The position numbers were made by a program, and so were the translations under genes. The notes beneath the pieces were generated by a model, which saw only the letters and a program-made list of their open reading frames with translations, searched no databases and was not told where the DNA came from. Below, piece by piece: positions 33,937-43,659 of a stretch of DNA of 64,000 bases (position 1 is its first letter; every line of letters starts with the position of its first letter). This DNA comes from Pseudomonas sp. B28(2017) (GTDB taxonomy: Bacteria; Pseudomonadota; Gammaproteobacteria; Pseudomonadales; Pseudomonadaceae): positions 36,202 to 100,201 of the forward strand of contig NZ_NEJH01000015.1 of the NCBI RefSeq assembly GCF_002113025.1, in the 5' to 3' direction.

Positions 33937-35025
33937 ATGGGCACGCAACAACAGAACCTGACCCCGTTGGAACACACGACGGCAAGCGTCGCATTGCAAG
34001 TGTGCGCGGTGATCGACGAGACCGCTGACGCGCGCTCGCTGGTGCTGGATATACCGCCAGACCTGCGTGAGCGCTTTCGCTACAAACCGGGCCAGTTCCT
34101 GAGTTTTCGCGTGCCCTTTGCCGGCAAACTGTTGACCCGCTGCTATTCCATGGCCAGCTCGCCTCTCGCGGATGCGCTGCCCAAGGTCACGGTGAAACGG
34201 GTCGACGGTGGCCGGGTGTCGAACTGGATGAACGAAGTGCAGGTCGGCGACTGGCTGGAAGTGCTGCCACCGGCCGGGCATTTCTGCCTGGACCCGCAGC
34301 AGTCGGCGGACACCGAAAAGCCCTTGGTACTGTTCGGCGGCGGTTCGGGCATCACCCCGGTGTTTTCCATTCTCAAATCGGTGCTGCACAGCAGCCGGCG
34401 GCCGATCCGATTGATCTACGCCAACCGCGATGAAGCGTCGGTGATTTTCAAGGACGAGCTGTGCCGGTTGATCAAGGCGCATCCTGATCAACTGCATGTG
34501 GTGCACGTCCTCGATTCGGTGCAGGGCTTTCTGACGGACCATCAGGTCCGTCATCTGCTGCGCGGATCGACTGGCGGCGACTACTTCATCTGCGGACCGG
34601 GACCGTTCATGGACACCGTGGAGCGCACGCTGCTGGCATTGGGTGAGTCCGCCGACTGCATTCACGTCGAGCGTTTCGTTTCACCACCGGACCCGGATGA
34701 ACTGCTGGCCGAAGAAGCCATGGCGCGGGCTGCGGCCATGCAATCGCAATGCGAAGCGCTGATCGTCGAACTCGACGGCCAGCAACACGAAATTGCCTGC
34801 CAACCCGGCGATACCCTGCTGCAAAGCTGCAAGGCGGCGGGCCTGGACGTGCCGTCGTCCTGTGAAGAAGGCTTTTGCGGGGCGTGCATGTGCGTGGTCC
34901 AGGAAGGTGAAGTCCAGTTGGCGCGCAACGACGTCTTGACCCCAAAGGAGTTGACCGAAGGCTGGACTCTGGCTTGCCAGAGCCGACCGACCGGGGCCCG
35001 TGTGCGCCTGAAATTCCCCGACTGA
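33937..35025 (+). CDS. kshB: Ferredoxin-NADH reductase of 3-ketosteroid 9alpha-hydroxylase (KshB-like)
   Basis: A 362-residue three-domain reductase: an FAD-binding domain (RCYSMASSP), an NAD-binding domain (FGGGSGITPVFSI, FICGPGPFMD) and a C-terminal plant-type [2Fe-2S] domain with CEEGFCGACMC. It passes electrons from NADH to KshA. The start at 33937 is set by GAGGTGAAC just upstream; a GTG two codons earlier would overlap that site. It is last in the hsaB operon, while its partner kshA is at 47840, so the oxygenase and reductase are in separate units, apparently under the same operator type. Confidence 0.85.
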   Translation: MGTQQQNLTPLEHTTASVALQVCAVIDETADARSLVLDIPPDLRERFRYKPGQFLSFRVPFAGKLLTRCYSMASSPLADALPKVTVKRVDGGRVSNWMNEVQVGDWLEVLPPAGHFCLDPQQSADTEKPLVLFGGGSGITPVFSILKSVLHSSRRPIRLIYANRDEASVIFKDELCRLIKAHPDQLHVVHVLDSVQGFLTDHQVRHLLRGSTGGDYFICGPGPFMDTVERTLLALGESADCIHVERFVSPPDPDELLAEEAMARAAAMQSQCEALIVELDGQQHEIACQPGDTLLQSCKAAGLDVPSSCEEGFCGACMCVVQEGEVQLARNDVLTPKELTEGWTLACQSRPTGARVRLKFPD

Positions 35026-35038
35026 GACCCGGCCCCCC

Positions 35039-35155
35039 CTGTAGGAGCGAGCATGCTCGCGATGGTCGTCAACGATAACGCGGGGCATCTGAATGCCCGC
35101 GTTGCCAGGGCGTTTTTCGTCAGAACGCCGCCCGGAGCATGCTCGCTCCTGCAGG
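35039..35155. repeat. REP pair (inverted)
   Basis: CTGTAGGAGCGAGCATGCTCGC at the left and GCATGCTCGCTCCTGCAGG at the right, between kshB and the next SDR gene. Confidence 0.82.
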
Positions 35156-35183
35156 AAGGCATGATCAAGGGTGCTCTATCGCC

Positions 35184-35202
35184 TTAGTCCCAATGGACGA
35201 TC
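35184..35202 (+). promoter_or_regulatory. Steroid-cluster operator, SDR at 35269
   Basis: Reads TTAGTCC-CAAT-GGACGATC. The -10-like TAGACT (35223-35228) puts the centre at about -42.5. The SDR start codon is 67 bases beyond the box. Confidence 0.75.
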
Positions 35203-35268
35203 ACTCGGGCCGGGTCTGCGGTTAGACTCGACCACAGCATTAGCCCACAACAATAAAGAGGTGCAGTT

Positions 35269-36015
35269 ATGGCTCGTTTGCAGAATAAGGTCGCGGTGAT
35301 CACCGGCGGCGCTTCGGGGATCGGCCTGGCCTGCGTGCGCCGCTTCTCGGCCGAAGGCGCGCAAGTGGTCGGGCTGGACATCGGCAGCGCACCGGCAGAC
35401 TTTCCCGGCCTGTTCATGACCCTGGACGTGCGCGACGAAGCGCAGGTACAGCAAGTCATGCAAGAAGTCATCAGCCGCTTCGGGCGCATCGATGTACTGG
35501 TCAACGCCGCTGGCGTCGCCGACCAGGGCAGCGTGACCCAGACCACCACCGCCAACTGGCAACGGGTGATGGACATCAACCTGACCGGCAGCATGCTCAC
35601 CAGCAAGTACGCGCTGGAGTCGATGGTGTCGCAACGCAGCGGCTCGATCATCAACGTCGGTTCGATCTTCGGTCTGCAAGGCTGCGACGGCAACGTGGCC
35701 TACAACGTGTCCAAAGGTGGTATCAACCAGCTGACCCGCTCGATGGCCATCGACTACGGCTACGCCAACATTCGCGTCAACGGTCTGTGCCCGGGCCTGA
35801 TCGAAACGCCGATGACCAGCATGGTCCGCGAGCACGAAGCGTTCCACGCCTTCTTTGCCTCGCAGCACATGCTCAGCCGCTCCGGGCAACCGGAAGAAGT
35901 GGCCAACGTCGCGCTGTTCCTGGCATCCGACGAAGCCTCCTTTGTCAGCGGTCAGATGATTGCCGTGGACGGTGGCTTCTCCGCCGGTCGCCGTTTCGCC
36001 CCGCCCGCCCAGTAA
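35269..36015 (+). CDS. Short-chain dehydrogenase, probable hydroxysteroid dehydrogenase
   Basis: A 248-residue classical SDR: TGGASGIGLACVRRF, DVRDEAQVQQV, VNAAGVADQG, INVGSIFGLQG and the catalytic YNVSKGG. The second asparagine of the usual NNAG motif is Ala (NAAG), a common variant. It has its own operator and a downstream terminator, so it forms a single-gene unit. Position and stereospecificity (3alpha, 7alpha, 12alpha or other) cannot be read from sequence. Confidence 0.8.
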   Translation: MARLQNKVAVITGGASGIGLACVRRFSAEGAQVVGLDIGSAPADFPGLFMTLDVRDEAQVQQVMQEVISRFGRIDVLVNAAGVADQGSVTQTTTANWQRVMDINLTGSMLTSKYALESMVSQRSGSIINVGSIFGLQGCDGNVAYNVSKGGINQLTRSMAIDYGYANIRVNGLCPGLIETPMTSMVREHEAFHAFFASQHMLSRSGQPEEVANVALFLASDEASFVSGQMIAVDGGFSAGRRFAPPAQ

Positions 36016-36025
36016 TTCGCAATCC

Positions 36026-36057
36026 GGCCGGGCGCCCCGCCCGGCCTACTCCCTTTT
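36026..36057 (+). terminator. Terminator after the SDR gene
   Basis: Nine-base perfect stem GGCCGGGCG with CGCCCGGCC around CCC (36026-36046), followed by TACTCCCTTTTT. It lies between the SDR and fadD3. Confidence 0.75.
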
Positions 36058-36087
36058 TCGTACTTGTCTTCTAACCGGGGAGGCCCC

Positions 36088-37668
36088 ATGCCGCCTGTCG
36101 CCACCGCACTGACCATCGCTCAACTGTTCGCCAACGCTGCCCAGGCCTACGGCGACCGCCCGGCCATCGAGGACGCGGGCCACATCATCAGCTACCGACA
36201 ACTCGACCAACTGCGCCGCCAGGCTGCCCGCGCGCTACTGGCCCTCGACGTACAGGTCGGAGACCGCGTGGCAATCTGGGCGCCCAACGTATGGGAATGG
36301 ATCGTCGCCGCCGGCGCCCTGCAAAGTGTCGGCGCCGCCCTGGTGCCGCTCAACACCCGGATGAAGGGCAGCGAGGCCGGCTACATCCTGCGCGAAAGCG
36401 GCACCTGCGTGCTGTTTGCCATCGGCGAGTTCCTCGGCGCGGACTACCCCGGCATGCTGGCGTCGGAAGACCTGCCTGAGTTGCGCCACATTGTCAGCGT
36501 GCGCGGCGTCAATTCGGGCACCCTGGCGTGGGAGCGGTTCATGGATCTGGCGGCCGATGTGCCGCAACTGGCGTTGCGCACCCGCGAACAGAGCGTTGGC
36601 CCGCAGGCCTTGTCCGACGTGCTGTTTACCTCTGGCACCACCGGCAAACCCAAAGGCGTGATGACCAGCCACGGCCAGAACCTGCGCATCGTGCGTGACT
36701 GGAGCGATATCGTCGGTTTGTGCGAGAGCGATCGCTACCTGATCGTCAACCCGTTCTTCCATTCCTTCGGTTACAAGGCCGGCTGGCTGGCAGCGCTGAT
36801 GCGCGGCTGTACCCTCCTGCCGCAGCAGGTGTTCGACGTGCAGGCCGTGCTCGAATGCGTGCAGCGTGAACGCATCACCGTGTTGCCCGGGCCACCGACG
36901 CTGTATCAATCGTTGCTGGCCCATCCGCAACGCAACGAATTCGACCTGAGCACCTTGCGCGTGGCGGTGACCGGGGCGGCGGCGATTCCGGTGGAGATGA
37001 TCCACCGCATGCGCGACGAACTCGGATTCGCCACCATCGTCACCGCGTATGGGCTGACGGAAGTCTGCGGTTTCGCCACGATCTGCCGCGCCGGCGACTC
37101 GGCGGAAAAGGTCGCCAACACCAGTGGCCGGGCGATGCCGGGGGTGGAAGTGCGCTGTGTCGGCAGCAGCGGTCGCAGCCAGCCAGCCAACATCTCCGGT
37201 GAAGTGCAGATCCGCGGTTACAACCTGATGCAGGGTTATCTCAACAACCCCGAAGCCAGCCAGGAAATACTCGACGCCGACGGCTGGCTGCACACCGGCG
37301 ACATCGGCATGCTCGACGAACAGGGTTACCTGCGCATCACCGACCGCCTCAAGGACATGTTCATCACCGGTGGCTTCAACGTGTACCCGGCGGAAATCGA
37401 ACAATGCCTGCTGAGCTATCCGGGCGTGGCCCAGGCAGCGGTGATCGGTATTCCTGACGAGCGTCTGGGTGAAGTGGCGATGGCGTTCCTGCTGCCCGCG
37501 CCGGGAACGGACATCGAACAGGCACGGTTCCTCGCCTGGTGTCGTGAGCAGATGGCCAACTACAAGGTTCCGCGCCGGGTGCAGGTGTTGCAGAGCATGC
37601 CGACCAATGCGGCGGGGAAAGTGACCAAGAATGTGTTGCGCGAGTGGGCGCTGCAGCCAGTCAGTTAA
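36088..37668 (+). CDS. fadD3: Acyl-CoA ligase, FadD3-like (HIP-CoA synthetase)
   Basis: A 526-residue AMP-forming ligase. AMP-binding motif FTSGTTGKPKGVM, A5 motif TAYGLTEVCG, A7 WLHTGDIGM and A8 DRLKDMFITGGFNVYPAEIE are all intact, with the A10 lysine in AAGKVTKNVL. The sequence (VAIWAPNVWEW, NPFFHSFGYKAG, LPGPPTLYQSLL) strongly resembles mycobacterial FadD3, which activates the C/D-ring propanoate HIP. The start at 36088 has GGGGAGG upstream. No copy of the cluster operator was seen directly upstream, so it may depend on read-through from the SDR gene or on a promoter I did not recognise. Confidence 0.88.
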   Translation: MPPVATALTIAQLFANAAQAYGDRPAIEDAGHIISYRQLDQLRRQAARALLALDVQVGDRVAIWAPNVWEWIVAAGALQSVGAALVPLNTRMKGSEAGYILRESGTCVLFAIGEFLGADYPGMLASEDLPELRHIVSVRGVNSGTLAWERFMDLAADVPQLALRTREQSVGPQALSDVLFTSGTTGKPKGVMTSHGQNLRIVRDWSDIVGLCESDRYLIVNPFFHSFGYKAGWLAALMRGCTLLPQQVFDVQAVLECVQRERITVLPGPPTLYQSLLAHPQRNEFDLSTLRVAVTGAAAIPVEMIHRMRDELGFATIVTAYGLTEVCGFATICRAGDSAEKVANTSGRAMPGVEVRCVGSSGRSQPANISGEVQIRGYNLMQGYLNNPEASQEILDADGWLHTGDIGMLDEQGYLRITDRLKDMFITGGFNVYPAEIEQCLLSYPGVAQAAVIGIPDERLGEVAMAFLLPAPGTDIEQARFLAWCREQMANYKVPRRVQVLQSMPTNAAGKVTKNVLREWALQPVS

Positions 37669-37677
37669 TGCAATCCA

Positions 37678-37768
37678 TGTGGGAGCGAGCCTGCTCGCGA
37701 ATGCGCAGTGTCAGCCGACATCAATGCTGGATGTGCCGACGCCTTCGCGAGCAGGCTCGCTCCCACAG
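37678..37768. repeat. REP pair (inverted)
   Basis: TGTGGGAGCGAGCCTGCTCG facing CGAGCAGGCTCGCTCCCACA between convergent fadD3 and the SDR gene. Confidence 0.88.
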
Positions 37769-37787
37769 TTTTTTGTGTTTTAGCGAC

Positions 37788-38666
37788 CTAGATCACCCGC
37801 GCCGGATGCTGCTGGCGCGGGTCGCCGAGCATGGCGCGGTGGGACGGTGGCTGGCGGCCTTCGGCTTCGCTGATGCCGTAGCCGGGGGCGATTTCGGCGG
37901 TGATCAGGGTCTGCCCGGATAACGCCATCAACTGCGGATCATTGAGTAAGGCATGAATCACCCGTCCATTGAATTGCGGGGTTTCAGCGTGGGCCAGAAA
38001 TGCCTGGTACTGTTCGCCATGCTGTTCGCCGGCAATCTTCGTGCGCTCGGTCAGTTGCGGGCCGAGCCACAGCGACAACGCCGCCACCCCCTGCCCTTCG
38101 AAATCGATCGCCATGTCGGCCGCCAGCTTGTCGACTCCGGCCTTTTGCGCACCGTACGCCGGGCCGTGCATGTAGCAGCCGGCGCCGAATGACGAAGTGA
38201 AGCAGATCAGGCCTTGAGCACTTTTCAGCAACAACGGGGCGGCGTAGTAGCTGGCGATGTAGGCCGAGCGCAGACCGACGTCGAGAATGCGCACCAGCTC
38301 CAGCGGCTTGGCCCAGAACGGTCCTGGCTCGATCAACTGGTCATGAATGAACGCGGCGTTGTTCACCAGCAAATCCAGATGCCCGCACTCATCTTCCACG
38401 CGGGCAAACAGCGCCCGAACCTGCGCGTCATCGGCGTGGTCACAGACCACCGCGATCCCGCGTCCACCGGCCGCGGTGATCGCGGCAGCAGTGTCCTCCA
38501 GCGAACCGCGCAAGGCGTGCCCGTACAGGTTCGACCCGCCCTGCGTCGGGGCACGACCGGTGACATACACCGTCATTCCCGCCGCCCCCAGGGCCAGGGC
38601 AATGCCCTGCCCCACTCCGCGACTGGCGCCGGTCACCACGGCTATCTGTGAACGCTGGCTGTTCAT
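37788..38666 (-). CDS. Short-chain dehydrogenase of the DHRS1-like group
   Basis: A 292-residue SDR: TGASRGVGQGIALALG, NNAAFIHDQL, and YGAQKAG with the catalytic tyrosine and lysine. The long insertion after the cofactor motif (YVTGRAPTQGGSN) is like the DHRS1 group of SDRs. It overlaps the upstream kstD gene by four bases (ATGA), so the two are translationally coupled. It probably acts on a hydroxy- or keto-steroid; substrate unknown. Confidence 0.75.
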   Translation of the reverse strand: MNSQRSQIAVVTGASRGVGQGIALALGAAGMTVYVTGRAPTQGGSNLYGHALRGSLEDTAAAITAAGGRGIAVVCDHADDAQVRALFARVEDECGHLDLLVNNAAFIHDQLIEPGPFWAKPLELVRILDVGLRSAYIASYYAAPLLLKSAQGLICFTSSFGAGCYMHGPAYGAQKAGVDKLAADMAIDFEGQGVAALSLWLGPQLTERTKIAGEQHGEQYQAFLAHAETPQFNGRVIHALLNDPQLMALSGQTLITAEIAPGYGISEAEGRQPPSHRAMLGDPRQQHPARVI

Positions 38667-40405
38667 TCGACACTCCCGAACAAGGTTTTCGCTGAAGCGG
38701 TTTCGCTCTGGCGCTTGATGTGATTGGCCGCCAGGTAACCGAAGGTCATCGCCGGGCCGATGGTCGAGCCGGCACCCGGATAGGTGCGACCCATCATCGA
38801 GGCGGCGCTGTTGCCGATGGCGTACAGGCCGTTGATCGCTTGCCCGTCCTCGTGCAACACCCGGGCGTGCACGTCAGTCAGCAGGCCACCCTTGGTGCCG
38901 ATGTCGCCGGCATCGATGCGCACGGCGTAAAACGGCCCTTTGAGCAACGGTGCCAGGCACGGATTGGGTTGCACGTTCGGGTCGCCGTAATAGCGGTCGA
39001 ACAGTGATTCGCCCTTGTGGAAATCCTCGTCGACGCCCTGCACGGCCATGCCGTTGAAACGCTGCACAGTGCGCACCAGTCCGGCACTGTCGACGCCGAT
39101 TTTCGTCGCCAGCTCTTCCAGGCTCGACGCTTTGTGGAAGTAGTCGCGCAGGTGCTCTGGCAATTGCCAATCGCGCTGGGCATAACCCGGCAGCAAGGCG
39201 CCGCACGGGTACTTGCGCCGGAACTCGGCGTCGAACACCATCCAGCACGGCACGCTCGTGGCGCCTTCGCGGTTGTTGGCGTACATCGCATAAACGATAT
39301 CGGTATAGGGCGCGGCTTCATTGACGAAACGCTCCCCCGCCGCATTGACCATCACGCACCCGGGCAAGGTTCGCTCGACAAACAATGCACGCTGCTTTTC
39401 TTCGCCCTTGACGTAAGTGGTCGGCGCCCACCAACTGTGCTCCATCAACGCGGTCCGCGCGCCGATGGCCTGGCCGGCGCGAATGCCATCTCCGGTATTG
39501 TTGGGCGGCGTGGCACTCCAGCCGGCCTGGGACGGCTGTGGCAGGTACTGCTCGCGCATCGCCTGATTACGTTCGAAGCCACCGGCGGCGATGATCACGC
39601 CGTAGCGCGCCTTGACGTTGAGCAACTGGCCGTTGCGATTGACCCGCGCCCCACCGACCCGGTCGCCGACCAACAGTAATTCTTCCATCGCACAGTTGAG
39701 CCACAGCGATTTGCCGCGATCCTGCAACGAACAGCGCAAGGCCCCGATCAAGGCATTGCCCAGGGTCAGGTAGCGGTCGCGGCGCGACAAGCGCCGGCCC
39801 TCGCGGTCACGCCAGTAGCGCCACATCACCCGCAGGGTCAGGCGCAACCAGCCGGGGCCACGGCACAGCAGCACTTGCGCCTCTTTCATGGTCATCGCCA
39901 TGCGCCCCATCATCAGGGTGCCGGGGGACGGCGCACGCATGCGCAAGAATTCTTCGCCCAGTTCGGCGGCATTGAACGGTTGCGGATCCATCGAGCGATA
40001 GCCCGGCTTGCCGCCTTCGACCTCCGGGTAGTAATCGGCGTAGCGAGGTTGCGCCTCGAAGCGCACGCGGGTGTGTTTTTCCAGGTACTCGACCATCTCC
40101 CGACCGTGCTCGACATAGGCTTCGATGCGCCCGTCGTCGATCTCGCCGTGGGTCACCGCACGGATATAGGCAATCGCTTCGGCCGCCGAATCACTGCCGC
40201 CCAGGGCCTTGATCCGATGGTTGTCCGGGATCCAGATACCGCCACCGGATACCGCCGACGTGCCGCCGTACTCACCGCTCTTTTCGATCAGCAGCGTATT
40301 CAGGCCCAGGTCATGGGCGCGCAGCGCAGCGGTCATGCCCCCTGCTCCGGAGCCAATCACCAACACATCACAGCACTCATCCCATTTGATCCCGGCAGCG
40401 TTCAT
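38663..40405 (-). CDS. kstD: 3-Ketosteroid delta1-dehydrogenase
   Basis: A 580-residue FAD enzyme: N-terminal dinucleotide motif VIGSGAGGMTAALRAHDLG, GEYGGTSAVSGGGIWIPDN, and the C-terminal GNSAASMMGRTYPGAGSTIGP followed by AMTFGYLAAN. This last region is the hallmark of delta1-KstD (TesH). The reaction puts a 1,2 double bond in ring A, needed for aromatisation after 9alpha-hydroxylation. It has an operator about 100 bases upstream, divergent from the operator for the outer-membrane genes. Confidence 0.9.
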   Translation of the reverse strand: MNAAGIKWDECCDVLVIGSGAGGMTAALRAHDLGLNTLLIEKSGEYGGTSAVSGGGIWIPDNHRIKALGGSDSAAEAIAYIRAVTHGEIDDGRIEAYVEHGREMVEYLEKHTRVRFEAQPRYADYYPEVEGGKPGYRSMDPQPFNAAELGEEFLRMRAPSPGTLMMGRMAMTMKEAQVLLCRGPGWLRLTLRVMWRYWRDREGRRLSRRDRYLTLGNALIGALRCSLQDRGKSLWLNCAMEELLLVGDRVGGARVNRNGQLLNVKARYGVIIAAGGFERNQAMREQYLPQPSQAGWSATPPNNTGDGIRAGQAIGARTALMEHSWWAPTTYVKGEEKQRALFVERTLPGCVMVNAAGERFVNEAAPYTDIVYAMYANNREGATSVPCWMVFDAEFRRKYPCGALLPGYAQRDWQLPEHLRDYFHKASSLEELATKIGVDSAGLVRTVQRFNGMAVQGVDEDFHKGESLFDRYYGDPNVQPNPCLAPLLKGPFYAVRIDAGDIGTKGGLLTDVHARVLHEDGQAINGLYAIGNSAASMMGRTYPGAGSTIGPAMTFGYLAANHIKRQSETASAKTLFGSVE

Positions 40406-40507
40406 GCGATCACCCTTGTTCAGCGCCCATCAGGCAGAAACCGCCACCGCCGGATCTTCGCCCGGTGCAGTCGGTCTCGGGATTGTTCGCCGCGCGCGCC
40501 GGGTGTT

Positions 40508-40526
40508 CATCGTCCGATGGGACTAA
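40508..40526 (-). promoter_or_regulatory. Steroid-cluster operator, kstD
   Basis: Minus strand reads TTAGTCC-CATC-GGACGATG. AACAAT (40487-40482) is the -10-like element; centre at about -42.5. Confidence 0.75.
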
Positions 40527-40558
40527 GGCGAACACCGCAACGGCCCCCTGCAAATCGC

Positions 40559-40577
40559 GTAGTCCGCTTGGACGATG
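40559..40577 (+). promoter_or_regulatory. Steroid-cluster operator, DUF1302-DUF1329 operon
   Basis: Reads GTAGTCC-GCTT-GGACGATG. The -10-like CATAGT (40598-40603) gives a centre at about -42.5. It lies back to back with the kstD operator, 50 bases centre to centre. Confidence 0.75.
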
Positions 40578-40671
40578 TTGCGCGCAAGTCGTGACTCCAT
40601 AGTCGCCCACAGCACCAATCACCCCCCTGAATTGCAGGTCGGGCAGGTCTGACCTGGGCCATGAGGACGAC

Positions 40672-42249
40672 ATGATAAAAACAATAATCGCCCCACCAAC
40701 ACAGCACCCTCGCGTACAGCTGGCTTTGCTGTTGCTGGCTGGCGGACTAAGCGCTCACGTGAATGCCATGAGCTTTCAGCCAAGCGAAGACTTGAGCATC
40801 GACTGGGACACCACACTGACGTACAGCCTCGCCTGGCGGACCGAGTCGCGCGATCACAAACTGACCGCCAATGCCAACGCCAACGACGGCGACAACGCGT
40901 TCGACAAAGGCAGCCTGATCAACAACCGCAGCGGTTTTCTCACCGAAGCCAACATCAAGTGGCAGGATGACTACGGCGTGTTCGTCCGGGCGACCGGTTT
41001 CTACGACAACGTTTACGATCAGGACAACGACAACACCACCGGCACATCCAACTGCTTCGCCGGTGGCCATTGCAGCAAACCCGACCGTTTCCCCCAGGAC
41101 ACCATCGACCAGCACCGCAATGAATTGCGCATGCTCGATTACTACGCCTATGGCACCTGGGACCTGAGCGGCCACGCCTTCAACGCGCGCCTGGGTAACC
41201 AGGTGGTGAGCTGGGGTGAGAGCCTGTTCTACCCGGGAATTTCCGCGGCCCAGAGCCCGGTGGACGCGACCAAGGCGACCACCCCGGGTGTCGAGGTCAA
41301 GGAAATCCTGCTACCTGTCGGCCAACTGTTCACCCAGTTCGCCCTGACCGAAAGCCTGGGTATCCAGGCCTACTACCAATACAAGTGGGAAAAGACCGAG
41401 CTGTTCGGCGTGGGTAGCTACTTCTCCACCACCGACTTCATCGACGAGGGTGGTTTCAATGACGCCTCCGGTTTCGTCACCCGCCTCAAGGACGACAAAC
41501 CGAGCGACAGCGGCCAGTACGGTCTGGCCTTCACCTACGCCGCCGAGTCGCTGAACAACACCGAGTTCGGCATCTACTACTCGCGTTATCACGACAAGAC
41601 CCCATCGCTGGACTTCGCCTCGACCCTGGGCCGCTACCAGGTGCGCTATTTCGACAACATCGACCTGTTCGGCGCGAGTTTCGCCACGGTGCTGGGCGAC
41701 GTCAGCTGGGCTGGCGAAGTCAGCTACCGCGACGGTACGCCGGTGATGGTCGACAACGGTTTCTCCAGTCCCGTGCGTGGCAAAACCATGCAGGCGCAGA
41801 CGTCACTGATCTACGTGGTCGGCCCGACGTCCTTCGCCGACAACACCACCCTGACCGGTGAGCTGGTCTACAACACCGTGATCAGCAACGACAAGTCGCA
41901 GCCGGTAGCCCTGGCGCCGGGCTTCTCGCTGCCGGGCACCGACAGCCTGGTCTTTGACCGCGATGCCTGGGGCTACACGGTGCAGGCGAACTTTGACTAC
42001 AACGACGTGTTCAGCGGATGGGACATGTCGGTACCTGTCACCTTCAGCGCCGCCGCCCACGGTGACAGTTCGATGGTCGGCTCGATCAACGCCGGCCAGA
42101 ACGATAACCGCGCCAGTATCGGCAGCTCGTGGCGATACCTCGGCAACTTCACCGTCGAGGCCCGCTACAACGCCTACCTCGGCAACGCCAACAACAGCCC
42201 GTTGGCCGACCGCGACAACGTCGCGCTCAACTTCAAGTACCGGTTCTGA
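40672..42249 (+). CDS. DUF1302 outer-membrane beta-barrel protein
   Basis: A 525-residue protein with a signal peptide (about residues 1-32, ending HVNAM) and many alternating amphipathic strands, ending in an aromatic residue (KYRF), the usual outer-membrane insertion signal. Members of the DUF1302 family occur with DUF1329 partners in steroid and hydrophobic-compound clusters and are thought to help transport across the outer membrane. RBS GAGGACG lies upstream. The DUF1329 gene follows after 23 bases. Confidence 0.85.
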   Translation: MIKTIIAPPTQHPRVQLALLLLAGGLSAHVNAMSFQPSEDLSIDWDTTLTYSLAWRTESRDHKLTANANANDGDNAFDKGSLINNRSGFLTEANIKWQDDYGVFVRATGFYDNVYDQDNDNTTGTSNCFAGGHCSKPDRFPQDTIDQHRNELRMLDYYAYGTWDLSGHAFNARLGNQVVSWGESLFYPGISAAQSPVDATKATTPGVEVKEILLPVGQLFTQFALTESLGIQAYYQYKWEKTELFGVGSYFSTTDFIDEGGFNDASGFVTRLKDDKPSDSGQYGLAFTYAAESLNNTEFGIYYSRYHDKTPSLDFASTLGRYQVRYFDNIDLFGASFATVLGDVSWAGEVSYRDGTPVMVDNGFSSPVRGKTMQAQTSLIYVVGPTSFADNTTLTGELVYNTVISNDKSQPVALAPGFSLPGTDSLVFDRDAWGYTVQANFDYNDVFSGWDMSVPVTFSAAAHGDSSMVGSINAGQNDNRASIGSSWRYLGNFTVEARYNAYLGNANNSPLADRDNVALNFKYRF

Positions 42250-42272
42250 TTCCCCAATCGGAGGAGCACAGC

Positions 42273-43652
42273 ATGTCCAGATTCACCCAAACATTATTGA
42301 GCACCGCGTTGACCGTCGGCCTGCTCGGCAGTGGCCTGGCCTACGCCAGGGTCAGCCCCGAAGAAGCCGCCCGCCTGGGCCAGGACCTGACCCCGATGGG
42401 TGCCGAAAAGGCCGGCAACGCCGATGGCAGCATCCCGGCCTGGTCCGGCAAATGGCGCGGCCTGCCGCCAGGACTCAAGTACGCCGGGCCCGGCACGCCG
42501 TACCCGGACCCGTATGCCACGGAAAAACCGCTGTTCGTGATCGATTCGAAGAACATGGACAAGTACGCCGACAACCTGACCGATGGCCAGAAAGCGCTGC
42601 TCAAGCGCTATCCTGATACCTTCAAGATCCCGGTGTACCCGAGCCACCGCGACTTCCGTCTCGATCAGCGCCTGGAAGACCAGATCAAGAAAAACGCCGT
42701 CACTGCCGAACTCGACAATGACAACAACGACACGAAAAACGCCTGGGGTGCCTCGCCGTTCCCGATCCCGAAGAACGGCAGCGAGTTGATGTTCAACCAT
42801 ACCTTGCAAGGCCGTGCCAACACTGAAGAGGCCAACTATGGCCAGGCCGTGGTGTATTCCAACAAGGAAAAGGTGCTCGAAGAGGTCAACTACAAGATCT
42901 TCTCGATCTGGTCCAGCCCGGACAAAACCCTGGAGACCGCCAACGGCGTGCTCACCAACTTCCTGATCACCACCCTGGAACCGGTGCGCAAGAAGGGCGA
43001 GATCGTCGTCGGTCACGAGTTCATCAACCCGACCGCCTCCCCGCGCCAGGCCTGGCAGTACAGCCCGGGCCAACGCCGGGTACGTCGCGCACCGACCGTG
43101 GGCTACGACTCGCCAACCGGCGCCGGCGGTTTCCGCGTGTACGACGAAGACCGTTTGTTCAACGGTGCGCCGGACCGCTACAACTGGACCATCGTCGGTA
43201 AAAAGGAAATCTACATTCCGTACCACAACTACAAGATCGACGACCCGAGCGTAACGGCCGACCAGATCCTGTCCACCACCGGTCACGTCGATCCGCAGTA
43301 CATGCGCTACGAGAAACACCGCGTCTGGGTGTTGCAGGCCAACCTCAAGGAAGGTGCCCGCCACGTGTACGCCAAGCGCGTGATGTACCTGGACGAGGAC
43401 ACCTGGTCCGCGACCATGGCCGACAACTACGACAGCCGTGGCCAGTTGTGGCGCACCAACATGCAGACCTCGATCTACGCCTACGAGCTGCAGCGCTACC
43501 ACGCCCGCCTCGGGATCTACCACGATCTGATCGCCGGCTCCTACCTGGTTGACCGCATGCTGGTCGATCAGAAACCAGCCAAGCTCAACGCCACTGCCTT
43601 CACCGAAGACGAATTCACCCCTGGCAACCTGCGCAAACTCGGCACCCGCTAA
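42273..43652 (+). CDS. DUF1329 periplasmic/outer-membrane-associated protein
   Basis: A 459-residue exported protein with signal peptide (cleaved near GLAYARV). Typical DUF1329 features are LGQDLTPMGAEKAGNADGSI, the NPTASPRQAWQYSPGQRRVR segment and the YDEDRLFNGAPDRYNWTIVG region. The fold is related to lipoprotein-carrier (LolA/B-like) proteins, so a role in moving hydrophobic molecules with the DUF1302 barrel is reasonable. The start at 42273 has GGAGGAG upstream. Confidence 0.87.
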   Translation: MSRFTQTLLSTALTVGLLGSGLAYARVSPEEAARLGQDLTPMGAEKAGNADGSIPAWSGKWRGLPPGLKYAGPGTPYPDPYATEKPLFVIDSKNMDKYADNLTDGQKALLKRYPDTFKIPVYPSHRDFRLDQRLEDQIKKNAVTAELDNDNNDTKNAWGASPFPIPKNGSELMFNHTLQGRANTEEANYGQAVVYSNKEKVLEEVNYKIFSIWSSPDKTLETANGVLTNFLITTLEPVRKKGEIVVGHEFINPTASPRQAWQYSPGQRRVRRAPTVGYDSPTGAGGFRVYDEDRLFNGAPDRYNWTIVGKKEIYIPYHNYKIDDPSVTADQILSTTGHVDPQYMRYEKHRVWVLQANLKEGARHVYAKRVMYLDEDTWSATMADNYDSRGQLWRTNMQTSIYAYELQRYHARLGIYHDLIAGSYLVDRMLVDQKPAKLNATAFTEDEFTPGNLRKLGTR

Positions 43653-43659
43653 AACCTGG

